52,410 nt of DNA from Meiothermus sp. (GCF_025060375.1 NZ_JANXCG010000067.1:1-52410); one strand, 5' to 3'. Positions 7,608-15,449 are shown, counted from the first letter of the stretch. Notes: generated from the sequence alone by a model not told the origin. Numbers and translations: made by a program.

Positions 7608-9455
7608 ATGAAAAAGCAGTTCCTTACCCTGGTACTCCTGAGCGGGTTGGCCCTGGCTGGCCCCCAGGACAACAGCCTCATCATTGGGGCAGCCCAGGAG
7701 CCCCGCTCCCTCGCTGGGGATGTGGTCAACGCCATATCCAACCAGTCCATCAAGTTTGAGATAGAAAACTTCCTCTTCGCGCCTCTGGTGCAGACCAACC
7801 GCGACCTGGAAATCATTCCGGTGGTGGTAACCGAGGTGCCCACCCAGCAAAACGGACGCGTGCGCTTTACCAACGTGCGCCCTGGGGTACGGCGGCTCGA
7901 GCTCGACTACACCATCCGCCCCGATGCGGTCTGGTCGGATGGGCGGCCCATCACCACCGAGGACGTGGCGCTCTACTTTGAGATGGGCAAGACCAAGGGA
8001 GTACCCTCCACCAACGTGGACTTCTTTGAGCGGGCCTCCATCCGGGTACGGGATAGCCGAAACTTCACGGTGGTCCTAGAGCCTGCCTACTTCTATGACC
8101 TGGACGTAAACCAGGTCTACTACGCCCCGAGCCACATCATGCGGTCTGAGTGGGAACGGGCCAAGGCAGCCGCTGCACAGACCAACGACACCGCCCGCCA
8201 GGCCGAGATCTTCCGCAACTTCTTCGCCCAGTTCTCCAACCCGCAGTTCCTCAACAGCGGGCGCATGGTCTACTCTGGTCCCTTCACCCTGGTGCGCTGG
8301 GTACCGGGGAGCAGCATTGAGATGCAGCGCAACCCCCGCTTCTGGATCAAGCCCCCTGGGGGAGAGGACAAGTACGTGCAGCGGGTGGTCTACCGGATCA
8401 TCCAGAACACCAACTCCCTCCTGGTGGCCATCCTGGGCGGGGGAATTGACGCCGCCTCGAGCGTTTCCATCACCTTCGACCAGGCCAGAAGCCGCCAGCT
8501 CACCAGCCGGGCCCCGGGCCGCTTCGAGATCTGGGCAGTCTCCACCCCCTTCTTCGAGCATCTGGAGATCAACCAGTTCAGCAACGTGCCCAAGGTGCGT
8601 GAGCTGATGCTCGACAACGTCAAGACCCGCCAGGCCCTCATCTACGCCATGAACCGCGAGGGCATCACCAGGGCTTTCTTCGACGGGCTCTACACGGTGG
8701 CCCCCACCTGGGTCTCGCCGCAGAACCCCATGTTCAACCCCAACGTCACCAGATACCCCTACAACCCCGAGCGGGCCCGGCAGCTTCTGGCTGAGCTGGG
8801 CTGGCGCCCCGGCCCGGACGGCATCCTGCAGCGCACCGTGGACGGGCGCACCGTGCGCTTCGAGATTGAGTGGGCCACCACCGCGGGCAACGCCGTTCGG
8901 GAGCGCATCCAGCAGTTTGTGGCGGAGAACTACCGCCAGGTGGGGATTGCGGTGCGCATCAACAACGCCCCCAGCGCGGTGCTCCTGAGCTCGCAGTACC
9001 GCTCGAGGGCCCAGGAAGGCACCTGGACAGGGTTCCTGCATTACGCTTTCAGCATGGGCCAGGCCGACGATGGGGTGCGCTCGGCCTGCCGCGACGACGA
9101 GGGCCGCATGATCTACGTGCCCACCCGGGAGAACGGCTTCCGGGGGCTCAACTTCGGCGGCTGGTGCAACGAGGAGTACGACCGCCTGCGCAACCAGGCG
9201 GTGGTGGAGTTCGATGTGAACCGCCGCAAACAGCTCTTCGCCCGCATGCAGGAGATCTGGGCCAACGAGGTGGCCATGATTCCCCTCTACTTCGTCGCCG
9301 ATGCGCGGATCTACAGGGTAGGCCTGCTCAACTACGTCTCCTCCACCTTTGCCAGCTCGGCCTACCCCACCATCGAACCCTGGCTGATTGGCTGGCAGTC
9401 GCGGGGCGCGCAGAAGGTCTACGACCAGGCCAAGTACGGCCAGCCCATTCGCTAG
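7608..9455 (+). CDS. ABC transporter family 5 solute-binding protein (paralogue 2)
   Basis: A 615-residue paralogue of the preceding protein, alignable over its full length. The start ATG at 7608 follows GGAAAGGAGGAGGC and gives a clean signal peptide (MKKQFLTLVLLSG, then LALAG); an upstream in-frame start at 7554 would lie within the promoter and is rejected. The motif VWSDGRPITTEDVALYFE corresponds to the same place in paralogue 1. The separate promoter and terminator mean the two proteins can be expressed independently. No transport partners are encoded nearby. The ligand is unknown. Confidence 0.92.
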   Translation: MKKQFLTLVLLSGLALAGPQDNSLIIGAAQEPRSLAGDVVNAISNQSIKFEIENFLFAPLVQTNRDLEIIPVVVTEVPTQQNGRVRFTNVRPGVRRLELDYTIRPDAVWSDGRPITTEDVALYFEMGKTKGVPSTNVDFFERASIRVRDSRNFTVVLEPAYFYDLDVNQVYYAPSHIMRSEWERAKAAAAQTNDTARQAEIFRNFFAQFSNPQFLNSGRMVYSGPFTLVRWVPGSSIEMQRNPRFWIKPPGGEDKYVQRVVYRIIQNTNSLLVAILGGGIDAASSVSITFDQARSRQLTSRAPGRFEIWAVSTPFFEHLEINQFSNVPKVRELMLDNVKTRQALIYAMNREGITRAFFDGLYTVAPTWVSPQNPMFNPNVTRYPYNPERARQLLAELGWRPGPDGILQRTVDGRTVRFEIEWATTAGNAVRERIQQFVAENYRQVGIAVRINNAPSAVLLSSQYRSRAQEGTWTGFLHYAFSMGQADDGVRSACRDDEGRMIYVPTRENGFRGLNFGGWCNEEYDRLRNQAVVEFDVNRRKQLFARMQEIWANEVAMIPLYFVADARIYRVGLLNYVSSTFASSAYPTIEPWLIGWQSRGAQKVYDQAKYGQPIR

Positions 9456-9460
9456 CCATC

Positions 9461-10330
9461 CTAAACCCAAAGGCCCTCCCTCAGGAGGGCCTTTTTCCCT
9501 ATTCCCTGCTCCTTCCCCTTGGCCTCCACCATGACATCCGCAGGACCGGGGAGGGCCCGAAGAAGCCTCTCGAAGTCCTCCTCCGCCACCCTGTAGGCAT
9601 GGGCCCCAGGACGTTTGGCGGGGTCCTGGCTTGCCAGGTGGACCTTGGGCCGCCCCCGCCAGGTGGGGAAGGCAAGGCCAAGGGCCTCCTCCAAGGAAAG
9701 CCGCCCGGGGTTTAGGGCGTGGTGGAGGCTGTCCACCACCACCGCAACCCCCAAGGCCTCCGCTGCCCTCAGCACTTCCTCCGCGGGCCAAAGCCTCTCG
9801 TCGTTCTCCAAGGCCAGGTAGCGGAGGACCTCCCTCTCCCCCCTCAGGTTGTCCACAAAGCGCCAGAGGCTCCTTTCCGGGTCGCCGTAGACTCCGCCCA
9901 GGTGGAGGACCAAGACCCCTTCCTCCGCCCCTAAAAGGCTAAGGGCCCGAGCCGAGTAGCGGAGCTCCGCCAAGGAGCGCTCCACCACCTGGGGGTCGGG
10001 GCTTCCCGGGTTCACGTACTGCCCTGGGTGGAAGGAAAGCCGCTGCCCAAGGGCTTTGGCCAGGCTCCCCAGGCGACGGAGCTCCGCCCCGTGGACCTTC
10101 TCCCAGTCATAGGGAAAAGCGGGGTGGGAGGCGAAGGGGACAAGGTGCTGGCCGATGCGGAAAAGGTAGAAGCCCCTAAGGGCGTTCCAGCGGAGAATCC
10201 GTTCCAGGTCGGTGAGGTTTTCCGTTACCTTAGCCCGGACCCTTTCCTCGGTCAGGGAAGCAAGGCGCAGGGTGTGGTTGGTGCTGGCTTTCAGGGTAAG
10301 GTTCTCGCAGGGGTAGCCCAGACGGATCAC
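9461..10330 (-). CDS. uvsE: UV damage endonuclease
   Basis: UVDE-type nuclease that nicks 5' of UV photoproducts and abasic sites, giving an alternative excision repair route. It has 289 residues in a TIM-barrel fold; the metal-binding motifs are all present in order: [38 protein letters not shown] and VEAKGKE. It starts at GTG 10330 with GGAGGT 6 nt upstream, giving [13 protein letters not shown] as I recall for the Thermus enzyme. The frame remains open upstream to 10510 in a very GC-rich stretch that is unlikely to be coding for this protein. It is last in a Thermus-like block. Confidence 0.93.
   Translation of the reverse strand: MIRLGYPCENLTLKASTNHTLRLASLTEERVRAKVTENLTDLERILRWNALRGFYLFRIGQHLVPFASHPAFPYDWEKVHGAELRRLGSLAKALGQRLSFHPGQYVNPGSPDPQVVERSLAELRYSARALSLLGAEEGVLVLHLGGVYGDPERSLWRFVDNLRGEREVLRYLALENDERLWPAEEVLRAAEALGVAVVVDSLHHALNPGRLSLEEALGLAFPTWRGRPKVHLASQDPAKRPGAHAYRVAEEDFERLLRALPGPADVMVEAKGKEQGIGKKALLREGLWV
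9470..9496 (+). terminator. Intrinsic terminator after the second binding-protein gene
   Basis: A 10-bp stem (9470-9479 with 9484-9493) with loop CTCA and a following T-run. The hairpin lies inside the last codons of the convergent uvsE gene, so it does double duty as coding sequence. Confidence 0.85.
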
Positions 10331-10528
10331 CGCGTGACCTCCACCCCGCCCCTCACCTCCAAGAAGCGGAGGCACCCCAAGCCCCACCCGAAGAGGCGGG
10401 CGGGCGCTCCCGGAAGCCCTCCCCCGGGCCGCGGGCCACCCCCTCCCAGCTCCCCGAGGGGCAAAGGCCGCGCTGGCGCGCGGTGCCCTCCACGGCGCAG
10501 GGGGAGGCAAGGGGGGGCCAGGGTTGCC
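10331..10528 (-). other. Very GC-rich gap with a possible truncated ORF
   Basis: 198 bases between the flavin reductase stop and the uvsE start, clearly richer in GC than its surroundings. One minus-strand frame ends in [11 protein letters not shown] and a TGA that overlaps the uvsE GTG (GTGA). That reads like the tail of a gene once coupled to uvsE. A plausible upstream portion lies in another frame, suggesting decay. It could equally be chance coding in GC-rich DNA. Confidence 0.3.
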
Positions 10529-11026
10529 TCAAGGCCGAAACCTCCAGGTCTCCCCTAAGGTGGCGAAGTCACGGAAGCCCAGGAAGAGGATGGGCCGCCG
10601 CTTGGCCTCGGCACCTCCCTCGGCGTGGAGCACGTCCCCCAGGAAAAGGCTGTGGTCGCCGTCCGTAGGCCACTCCACTACCCGCAGCTCGTACACCGCC
10701 AAGGCCTTCTCCGGCACCTGGGTCCGGACCAGCCTCCGCGCTGGACGCAAGGGGATGCCGAGCTTTTGGGCCTTCTGCGCCCGCCTTCCCGAAAGGTAGC
10801 CCGCGCGCACCACCCAGGCCCGCTCCTCCCAAGGGAGGAAGCAAAGCGCCGCCTCGCCCAGCTCCCGCAGAAGGCTTAGGGTGTGGTTCCTCCGGTCCAT
10901 GGCCAGGAGGAAACGGAAGGGTTCTTTGGACACCGGGGTCCACCAGGCCATGGGCATGAAGTTCTCCCCCACGGCCAGAAGGGCCAGACGCATGGGGTAG
11001 AAGTGGGCCCGGTAGCGAGCTTCCAC
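10529..11026 (-). CDS. Flavin reductase-like domain protein
   Basis: A 165-residue FMN-binding split-barrel protein of the flavoredoxin/flavin reductase type. The front contains MPMAWWTPVSKEPFRF and later FLGDVLHAE, both fitting this family. The GTG start at 11026 follows the stop of the upstream SDR gene by 2 nt, with GGAGG overlapping that stop, so the two genes are translationally coupled. It may supply reduced flavin or bind FMN; the partner is unknown. The sequence style is very like Thermus. Confidence 0.8.
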   Translation of the reverse strand: MEARYRAHFYPMRLALLAVGENFMPMAWWTPVSKEPFRFLLAMDRRNHTLSLLRELGEAALCFLPWEERAWVVRAGYLSGRRAQKAQKLGIPLRPARRLVRTQVPEKALAVYELRVVEWPTDGDHSLFLGDVLHAEGGAEAKRRPILFLGFRDFATLGETWRFRP

Positions 11027-11028
11027 GG

Positions 11029-11652
11029 CTAGACCTCCAAAACCTCGGGCGGGGGTTCAGCCAGAACCCCCTCCAGGACCTTCCTGGCCGCCTCCTCCGG
11101 AGGAAGGGCGCCTTTGGGTGGGCCTCCCAGGGGAGCCCAAAGCCCTGTAGCCACGGCAGGAAGGCGCACCAGGATGAGGTGCACCCCCTCCCGGCGGAGC
11201 TCCTTCCGGGCCGCCTCCAGGTAGGCCTCGAGGGCCCCCTTGGCGGCAGCGTAGGCGGCAAAGCCCGGCACCCGCACATAGGTAGGGTAAGCCCCAAAGA
11301 AGACCGCCCGTCCCCCTTGCTGGAGGCGGGCGTACCTGAGGGCGTGGTGGGCAGTGAGGAGGTGGGCCGATAGCATCCCCTCCAGAAGCTCCCTCGAGGT
11401 TTCCCGCACCGGGGCCCGCCCTGCCACCCCCACGGCGTGGAGGAGGAGGTCCAACGGACCGGCTTCTTCCAGGAGGGCCTTGGCCTCGATGGCGTCCGTT
11501 AGGTCCCCGGGGAGGGGTGTCCCTCCCAGGGCCTCTGCCAGTTCCCGCAGGGGCAGGGACCGCCTTCCCGAAAGGAAAAGGGTGTGCTCCCGCAGGAGGT
11601 GGGCAAGGGCGCTTCCCAGGCCTCCCGTAGCACCCAGGACGAGGACCCGCAT
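11029..11652 (-). CDS. Short-chain dehydrogenase/reductase (SDR)
   Basis: A compact NAD(P)-dependent SDR of 207 residues. The N-terminal GATGGLGSAL is the dinucleotide-binding motif, and YAAAKGALEAY carries the catalytic Tyr-x3-Lys. The substrate is unknown. It starts at ATG 11652; a TAGCCT lies 7 nt upstream (11660-11665) next to a G-rich run, so it may start leaderless or use the AAGGGGG as a ribosome binding site. It is followed at once by the flavin reductase gene. Confidence 0.85.
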   Translation of the reverse strand: MRVLVLGATGGLGSALAHLLREHTLFLSGRRSLPLRELAEALGGTPLPGDLTDAIEAKALLEEAGPLDLLLHAVGVAGRAPVRETSRELLEGMLSAHLLTAHHALRYARLQQGGRAVFFGAYPTYVRVPGFAAYAAAKGALEAYLEAARKELRREGVHLILVRLPAVATGLWAPLGGPPKGALPPEEAARKVLEGVLAEPPPEVLEV

Positions 11653-11706
11653 CCCCCTTAGGCTAGGGGGGAAGGCATCCCCCCTTTGTAGCCCAGGGGA
11701 AAAACC

Positions 11707-13128
11707 CTAGCGACCCTCCCCGCTTTCCGCTTCCTTGGCAATGGCCCGGGCCAGGTCGCTGAAGATGCGGGCGTGGACGGGGTAGAGGAGCCACCAGTAG
11801 AGGAAGCCTGTAAGGCCAACAGGCTCAAAGTAGGCGGTCTGCACCAGGCGGGACCCTTCCCCTTCCGGTAGGAGCTGCCACTCGAGCCAAGCCTTCCCGG
11901 GTAGGCGCATCTCCGCCCGAAGCCGCAGGAGGCGGGGAGGTTCGGCCCGCTCCACCCGCCAAAAGTCCACCGCCTCCCCGGGGAGAAGCTCCGTGGGGTG
12001 GCGCCGGCCCCGCCTGAGCCCCGGCCCCCCCAGGAGCCGGTCCAGCCACCCCCGCACCGCCCAGGCCCAGCCCCACACGAGCCAGCCCCGCTCCCCTCCC
12101 AAGGAAGCGAAGACCCCGTAGACCCTTTCCAGTGGGGCCTGAACGGGGAGGGTGCGCACCTCCCGGATGACGCCCTCGCGGTCCTCCAGAAAGTAGCCCC
12201 GGCCCTGGAGAGCCCCAGACCAGCGGGTCTCCACTTCCCCCGCAGCGATACGCGCCAGGGCGAGCGCCACCGCCTCCCGGTAGGGAATGGGCTCCACCTC
12301 GGGGAACAGGGTCTTCGCACGGCAGGTGTCCGCCACCAAGGGGTGGAGGATCCCCTCCACCAGAGGCAGGGCGAGGCGGTTTGGGATGGGGGTCACAAGG
12401 CCCACCCAGAGAGCGGCGAGCCGGGGGGCGAGCACAGGTACAGGAAGGATGAGGCGCCTTAGCCCCCGCACCTCGGCGTAGGTCTCCATCATGGCCTTGA
12501 AGGGGAGGGGCGAGGTCCCAATCTCCACCACCCCGGAGGGCCCCCTTTCCAAAGCGAGGAGAAGGTAGGCCAGGACATCCCGGATGGCAATGGGGGCGAC
12601 AGGGTTGAGGACCCAGCGGGGGGCTACCATCACGGGCAACCTCTCCGTCAGGTAGCGGACCATCTCAAAGCTGGCCGAACCTGAGCCCACGATGGGCCCG
12701 GCCCGAAACTCCGTGGTGGGCAGGTGTGCCCGCAAGATCTCTCCCACCCGGGCCCGGCTTGCTAGGTGGGCGGAGGGCTTCTCTCCATGGGGAAGGAGCC
12801 CTCCAAGGTAGATGGCATGGGGGAGGCCCACCTCCCGGGCGGCTTGTGCGAAGGCGTGGGCCTGTCGTTCCTCCGCCTCCTGAAACCGGGATTCCGAGAG
12901 CATGGCGTGCACCAGGTAAAAGGCGGCCTCCACCCCCGAGAGGGCCCTCAGCAGGGCCTCTCGGTCCTCCAGGCTTCCCTCCACCGCCTCCACGGCCTCC
13001 GCCCAGGGTCTTCCCTCGAGGCGGCCCAGGTCCCGCACGAGGACCCGCACCTGGTAGCCCCGCTCTAGGAGACGGGGAACGAGCCGCCCCCCCACGTACC
13101 CCGTGGCCCCCGTCACCAGGACCCTCAC
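11707..13128 (-). CDS. NAD(P)-binding epimerase-like protein with C-terminal DUF2867
   Basis: A two-domain protein of 473 residues. Residues 1 to about 290 form an atypical SDR/NmrA-like Rossmann domain beginning VLVTGATGYVGGRL; residues about 320-470 match DUF2867, with GWLVWGWAWAVRGWLDRLLGG and YWWLLYPVHARIF. The frame is open to 13200, but GTG 13128 gives the canonical start right at the Rossmann strand and follows a TAAGGT box by 7 nt. The function of this family is not established. It heads the Thermus-like block, with a 54-nt gap to the SDR gene. Confidence 0.85.
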   Translation of the reverse strand: MRVLVTGATGYVGGRLVPRLLERGYQVRVLVRDLGRLEGRPWAEAVEAVEGSLEDREALLRALSGVEAAFYLVHAMLSESRFQEAEERQAHAFAQAAREVGLPHAIYLGGLLPHGEKPSAHLASRARVGEILRAHLPTTEFRAGPIVGSGSASFEMVRYLTERLPVMVAPRWVLNPVAPIAIRDVLAYLLLALERGPSGVVEIGTSPLPFKAMMETYAEVRGLRRLILPVPVLAPRLAALWVGLVTPIPNRLALPLVEGILHPLVADTCRAKTLFPEVEPIPYREAVALALARIAAGEVETRWSGALQGRGYFLEDREGVIREVRTLPVQAPLERVYGVFASLGGERGWLVWGWAWAVRGWLDRLLGGPGLRRGRRHPTELLPGEAVDFWRVERAEPPRLLRLRAEMRLPGKAWLEWQLLPEGEGSRLVQTAYFEPVGLTGFLYWWLLYPVHARIFSDLARAIAKEAESGEGR

Positions 13129-13135
13129 AGGGCCC

Positions 13136-13141
13136 ACCTTA
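13136..13141 (-). promoter_or_regulatory. Possible -10 box of the DUF2867 gene (leaderless type)
   Basis: TAAGGT on the minus strand, 7 nt before GTG 13128; a weak match to TANNNT. Confidence 0.4.
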
Positions 13142-13217
13142 TCCCACGCAGACTGAAGGAAGGGTAGTGGGAGAGCAATTTCTCCGAGGTACCGGGGCAT
13201 CCTCCCCCCGAGGCTGA

Positions 13218-13233
13218 GCAGCCCAAGGGCTGC
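13218..13233 (-). terminator. Hairpin after the Rieske gene
   Basis: GCAGCCC and GGGCTGC separated by 2 nt, directly behind the Rieske stop codon. There is no T-run, so termination is uncertain. Confidence 0.4.
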
Positions 13234-14325
13234 CTACCGGGAAAGCACCTCTGCCAACAACCGATGGAAGTGGTGCACCCCCTGCTCCCGCTTCACGCTG
13301 AAGCGGCCCTGGTCGTAGAAGCGCGACCTGACCCCCTTATGCACGGCCTCCACCACCACCTCGTCCTCCCGCTCCACCCGGTCGAGGGCGGCCCCGGCCC
13401 CCGCCTCGAGCTTGCTGGCATCCCAAACGTAGGGCAGAAACGAGACCTTGGTCAGCTCAGGACCCAGGGGGCGCACCACGTTGACCGAGAGGCCCCAGGG
13501 GTAAAAGTTCAGCATCAGGTTGGGAAACACCCAGTAGTAGTAGGCCGCAACGCGCTTGCCGTAGTCAGGCGAGTCCTTGGGTAGCTCAAAGCAGGGCTCG
13601 CCGGGGGCCGCGATGCCCAGTTGCAGGTTGCACCAGTCGTAGATTTCGGTGGTGTAGCTGCCGTAGTCAATGGCGCTGTTGAGCGAGGCGTGGATGTAGG
13701 GAATGTGAAAGCCCTCGAGGTAGTTGTCGCAGTAGAGCGCCCAGTGGGCCCGCACCAGGTAGTCACGGGCGCGGGCTGGCTCAAAGTAAAACTGCTCAAA
13801 CGGCATCCAACCCACGCGCTCCTCTATGGGCCTCAGCACCTCCTCCAGCGGAACGGCGGGGTTCAGGCTGGCGAAGAGGAACTTGCCCTTCCCCCAGGTT
13901 GCAAAGGCCACCTTGGGCAAGTTGTCTTTGGGGCTGGGAAAGCCCTGAACCCCCTCGAACTCCGGCATGGCCTGGAAGCAGCCGTCCAGGCCAAAGCGCC
14001 GCCCGTGGTAGCGGCAGCGCAGGTAGCGGGCGTTGCCGCCGGTCTCGGCCACCAGCATCCCCCGGTGGGTGCAGACGTTGGAGAGGAGGTGCAATCGGTC
14101 GTCAAAGTCGCGGGTCAGCACCAAAGGCTCGTCCAGGCAGCCCTCGAGCAAGATAAAGGGCTTGACCGTGCCGGGGGCCTTCAGGTCGTCGGTGTCGCCC
14201 ACCCACTGCCAGCTCTGGGCAAAGACCTTTTCCTTGCTGGCCTCGTAGAGGGCCGGGTCTTTGTAGAAGCGGGCGGGCAGGGTAGCGGCCTGGGCGATGT
14301 CGGGGTGGACTTCAAGCTCCTTCAT
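13234..14325 (-). CDS. Rieske [2Fe-2S] non-haem iron oxygenase, alpha subunit type
   Basis: A ring-hydroxylating/choline-monooxygenase-like oxygenase of 363 residues. The Rieske cluster ligands are C85 and H87 (CTHRG) and C104 and H107 (CRYHG). The mononuclear iron site begins with DNYLEGFHIPYIH, with histidines 207 and 212. The start at ATG 14325 has GGAGGG just upstream; ATG 14337 is in frame but lies next to the terminator T-run. No reductase or small-subunit gene is adjacent, so the electron donor is unknown. A 23-codon ORF and an intrinsic terminator immediately upstream suggest attenuation control. Confidence 0.92.
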   Translation of the reverse strand: MKELEVHPDIAQAATLPARFYKDPALYEASKEKVFAQSWQWVGDTDDLKAPGTVKPFILLEGCLDEPLVLTRDFDDRLHLLSNVCTHRGMLVAETGGNARYLRCRYHGRRFGLDGCFQAMPEFEGVQGFPSPKDNLPKVAFATWGKGKFLFASLNPAVPLEEVLRPIEERVGWMPFEQFYFEPARARDYLVRAHWALYCDNYLEGFHIPYIHASLNSAIDYGSYTTEIYDWCNLQLGIAAPGEPCFELPKDSPDYGKRVAAYYYWVFPNLMLNFYPWGLSVNVVRPLGPELTKVSFLPYVWDASKLEAGAGAALDRVEREDEVVVEAVHKGVRSRFYDQGRFSVKREQGVHHFHRLLAEVLSR

Positions 14326-14337
14326 GACTCCCTCCAT

Positions 14338-14372
14338 GAAAAAGCGGTGCAGCCAGGACCTGACCGCACCGC
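14338..14372 (-). terminator. Intrinsic terminator/attenuator just upstream of the Rieske gene
   Basis: On the minus strand GCGGTGC (14372-14366) pairs with GCACCGC (14350-14344); the stem extends inwards by about six more pairs including two G-T wobbles, to a 3-nt loop. It is followed at once by TTTTT (14343-14339). The Rieske ATG lies 13 nt after the T-run, leaving no room for a separate promoter. Confidence 0.75.
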
Positions 14373-14385
14373 GCAGGGACGCACC

Positions 14386-14457
14386 TCACTTACCAGCGGC
14401 CACGATGGCTCGAGCAAAGCGCAGGCAGCGGATCTGCATTGCAGGCCAAAGGGGCAT
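14386..14457 (-). CDS. Putative 23-residue leader peptide upstream of the Rieske gene
   Basis: A short ORF beginning MPLWPAMQIRCLRF, ending AAGK and stop. A TAGAAT -10 box lies exactly 6 nt before its ATG, the same geometry as the leaderless genes of this window. The stop codon is 13 nt upstream of the terminator hairpin that precedes the Rieske gene. This is the layout of a transcription attenuator with a leader peptide, but no run of regulatory codons is evident and no clear antiterminator was found. Alternatively it is a short transcript or sRNA of about 120 nt. Confidence 0.45.
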   Translation of the reverse strand: MPLWPAMQIRCLRFARAIVAAGK

Positions 14458-14463
14458 GCCCTT

Positions 14464-14469
14464 ATTCTA
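14464..14469 (-). promoter_or_regulatory. -10 box of the leader ORF/Rieske transcript
   Basis: TAGAAT on the minus strand, 6 nt before ATG 14457. No good -35 is visible. Confidence 0.5.
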
Positions 14470-14492
14470 CCGCACCCCCAGGGCCCCAGGCC

Positions 14493-15305
14493 TCACTTCC
14501 CCCACTCCAGCCGCACCACCAGCTCCCCACCGCGAGGGGTTACGCTTACCTCGAGCCTGTCCCCACCCCGGCGGTACTCCGCCTGGTAGGCCAGGCTCCT
14601 CTTATCCCCCCTGGAGCGGAAGCTCACCTTCACCCAGCCCTTGGAAAGGAGGTCCTTGTGGTAGTAGCTGAAAACCTCCTCCACATCGCCTCCCCGGTAG
14701 GCCACCTGGTACTCGGTCTCCTTGCGGTCCTCCCAGAGAACCGCATGGCCCGGTAGGGGTGGGATGAAGAAAAGGGGGGGCCTAACCGCCACTGCGGGTG
14801 GTTGCACCCGGTAACGCACAACGCCGCTCACCCAGTCGCGTTCGGGCAGGCTGGCCTCCATCGTGCCCTGCGCCCATCGCCTAACCTCGGCTAGCTGGAT
14901 GGGCGAGAGGGGCCGACGGCTGGCCAACGCAAGCACCCGACCCACCCCGGCAGGGCCGCCGAGGCTGAACTCATAGCGGGCCCCTGGCTCGGGGAAGGCC
15001 CGGGTCTCGCCCGCCCGCAGGTAGTTCTCCGAAGAGAAGGCGTTGGGCAGGATCAGGCCAACTTGGCCGTCGGCGCCGATGGTGAAGAGGTAGATGTAGG
15101 CGTCCTGGCTGACCCAGGCGTAGATGCGAATTCTGTCCCCAATGGAGTAGGTTGGGCTGCCCGATGCCTGGGGGTCGCGGTCCAGCCAGAGGCGCAGCTC
15201 GAGCCCGGAAGGCACGGGGTTCACCAAAATCCCCTGGGGGCCCAGCGGGGCCGCCAAGGCCAGCAGGGCCAGGCTTCCCATCAAAACCACCATCCAACGT
15301 CCCAT
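14493..15305 (-). CDS. DUF4384 domain-containing secreted protein
   Basis: A 270-residue protein with a signal peptide (MGRWMVVLMGSLALLALAAP). Residues about 45-140 match the DUF4384 type, with the characteristic YSIGDRIRIYAWVSQDAYIYLF followed by a G-rich polar stretch. The C-terminal half (about 170-270) is a separate region with VFSYYHKDLLSKGW, which reads like a small lipoprotein-like fold. The function is unknown; such proteins are envelope-located. An AGGAG motif precedes the ATG. Its 3' end carries the promoter for the downstream leader ORF. Confidence 0.82.
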   Translation of the reverse strand: MGRWMVVLMGSLALLALAAPLGPQGILVNPVPSGLELRLWLDRDPQASGSPTYSIGDRIRIYAWVSQDAYIYLFTIGADGQVGLILPNAFSSENYLRAGETRAFPEPGARYEFSLGGPAGVGRVLALASRRPLSPIQLAEVRRWAQGTMEASLPERDWVSGVVRYRVQPPAVAVRPPLFFIPPLPGHAVLWEDRKETEYQVAYRGGDVEEVFSYYHKDLLSKGWVKVSFRSRGDKRSLAYQAEYRRGGDRLEVSVTPRGGELVVRLEWGK

Positions 15306-15360
15306 GGCTCCTCCTGGGTCCCAGGCTAGGAAAAAGGCCCGCCCCCACCATGAAACCCTC

Positions 15361-15382
15361 GTCAGGGAAGCTTAACCCTGAC
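15361..15382. promoter_or_regulatory. Inverted repeat in a divergent intergenic region
   Basis: GTCAGGG and CCCTGAC, 7-bp perfect arms with an 8-nt AT-rich centre, between the divergent DUF4384 and plsC genes. It could be an operator or a leader hairpin of the DUF4384 transcript. Confidence 0.35.
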
Positions 15383-15443
15383 CTTGAGCCATCCTTTACG
15401 CCCTTCCCCCTCGCAAGACTGGCCCCCCCGGCGGGCTCTTCCT

Positions 15444-15449
15444 TATGAT
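15444..15449 (+). promoter_or_regulatory. -10 box of plsC (leaderless type)
   Basis: TATGAT, 8 nt before ATG 15458. Confidence 0.55.

Noticed and set aside
5964-9791. Two very long minus-strand open frames (628 and 571 codons) opposite the binding-protein genes
   Set aside because: They are products of the codon bias of the plus-strand genes, rich in Gly, Val and His, without family motifs or starts. The plus-strand proteins have clear promoters, signal peptides and family features.
10331-10510. An extended N-terminus for UvsE
   Set aside because: The added residues are Pro/Arg/Gly-rich chance coding; a GGAGGT sits 6 nt before GTG 10330, where the known family start falls.
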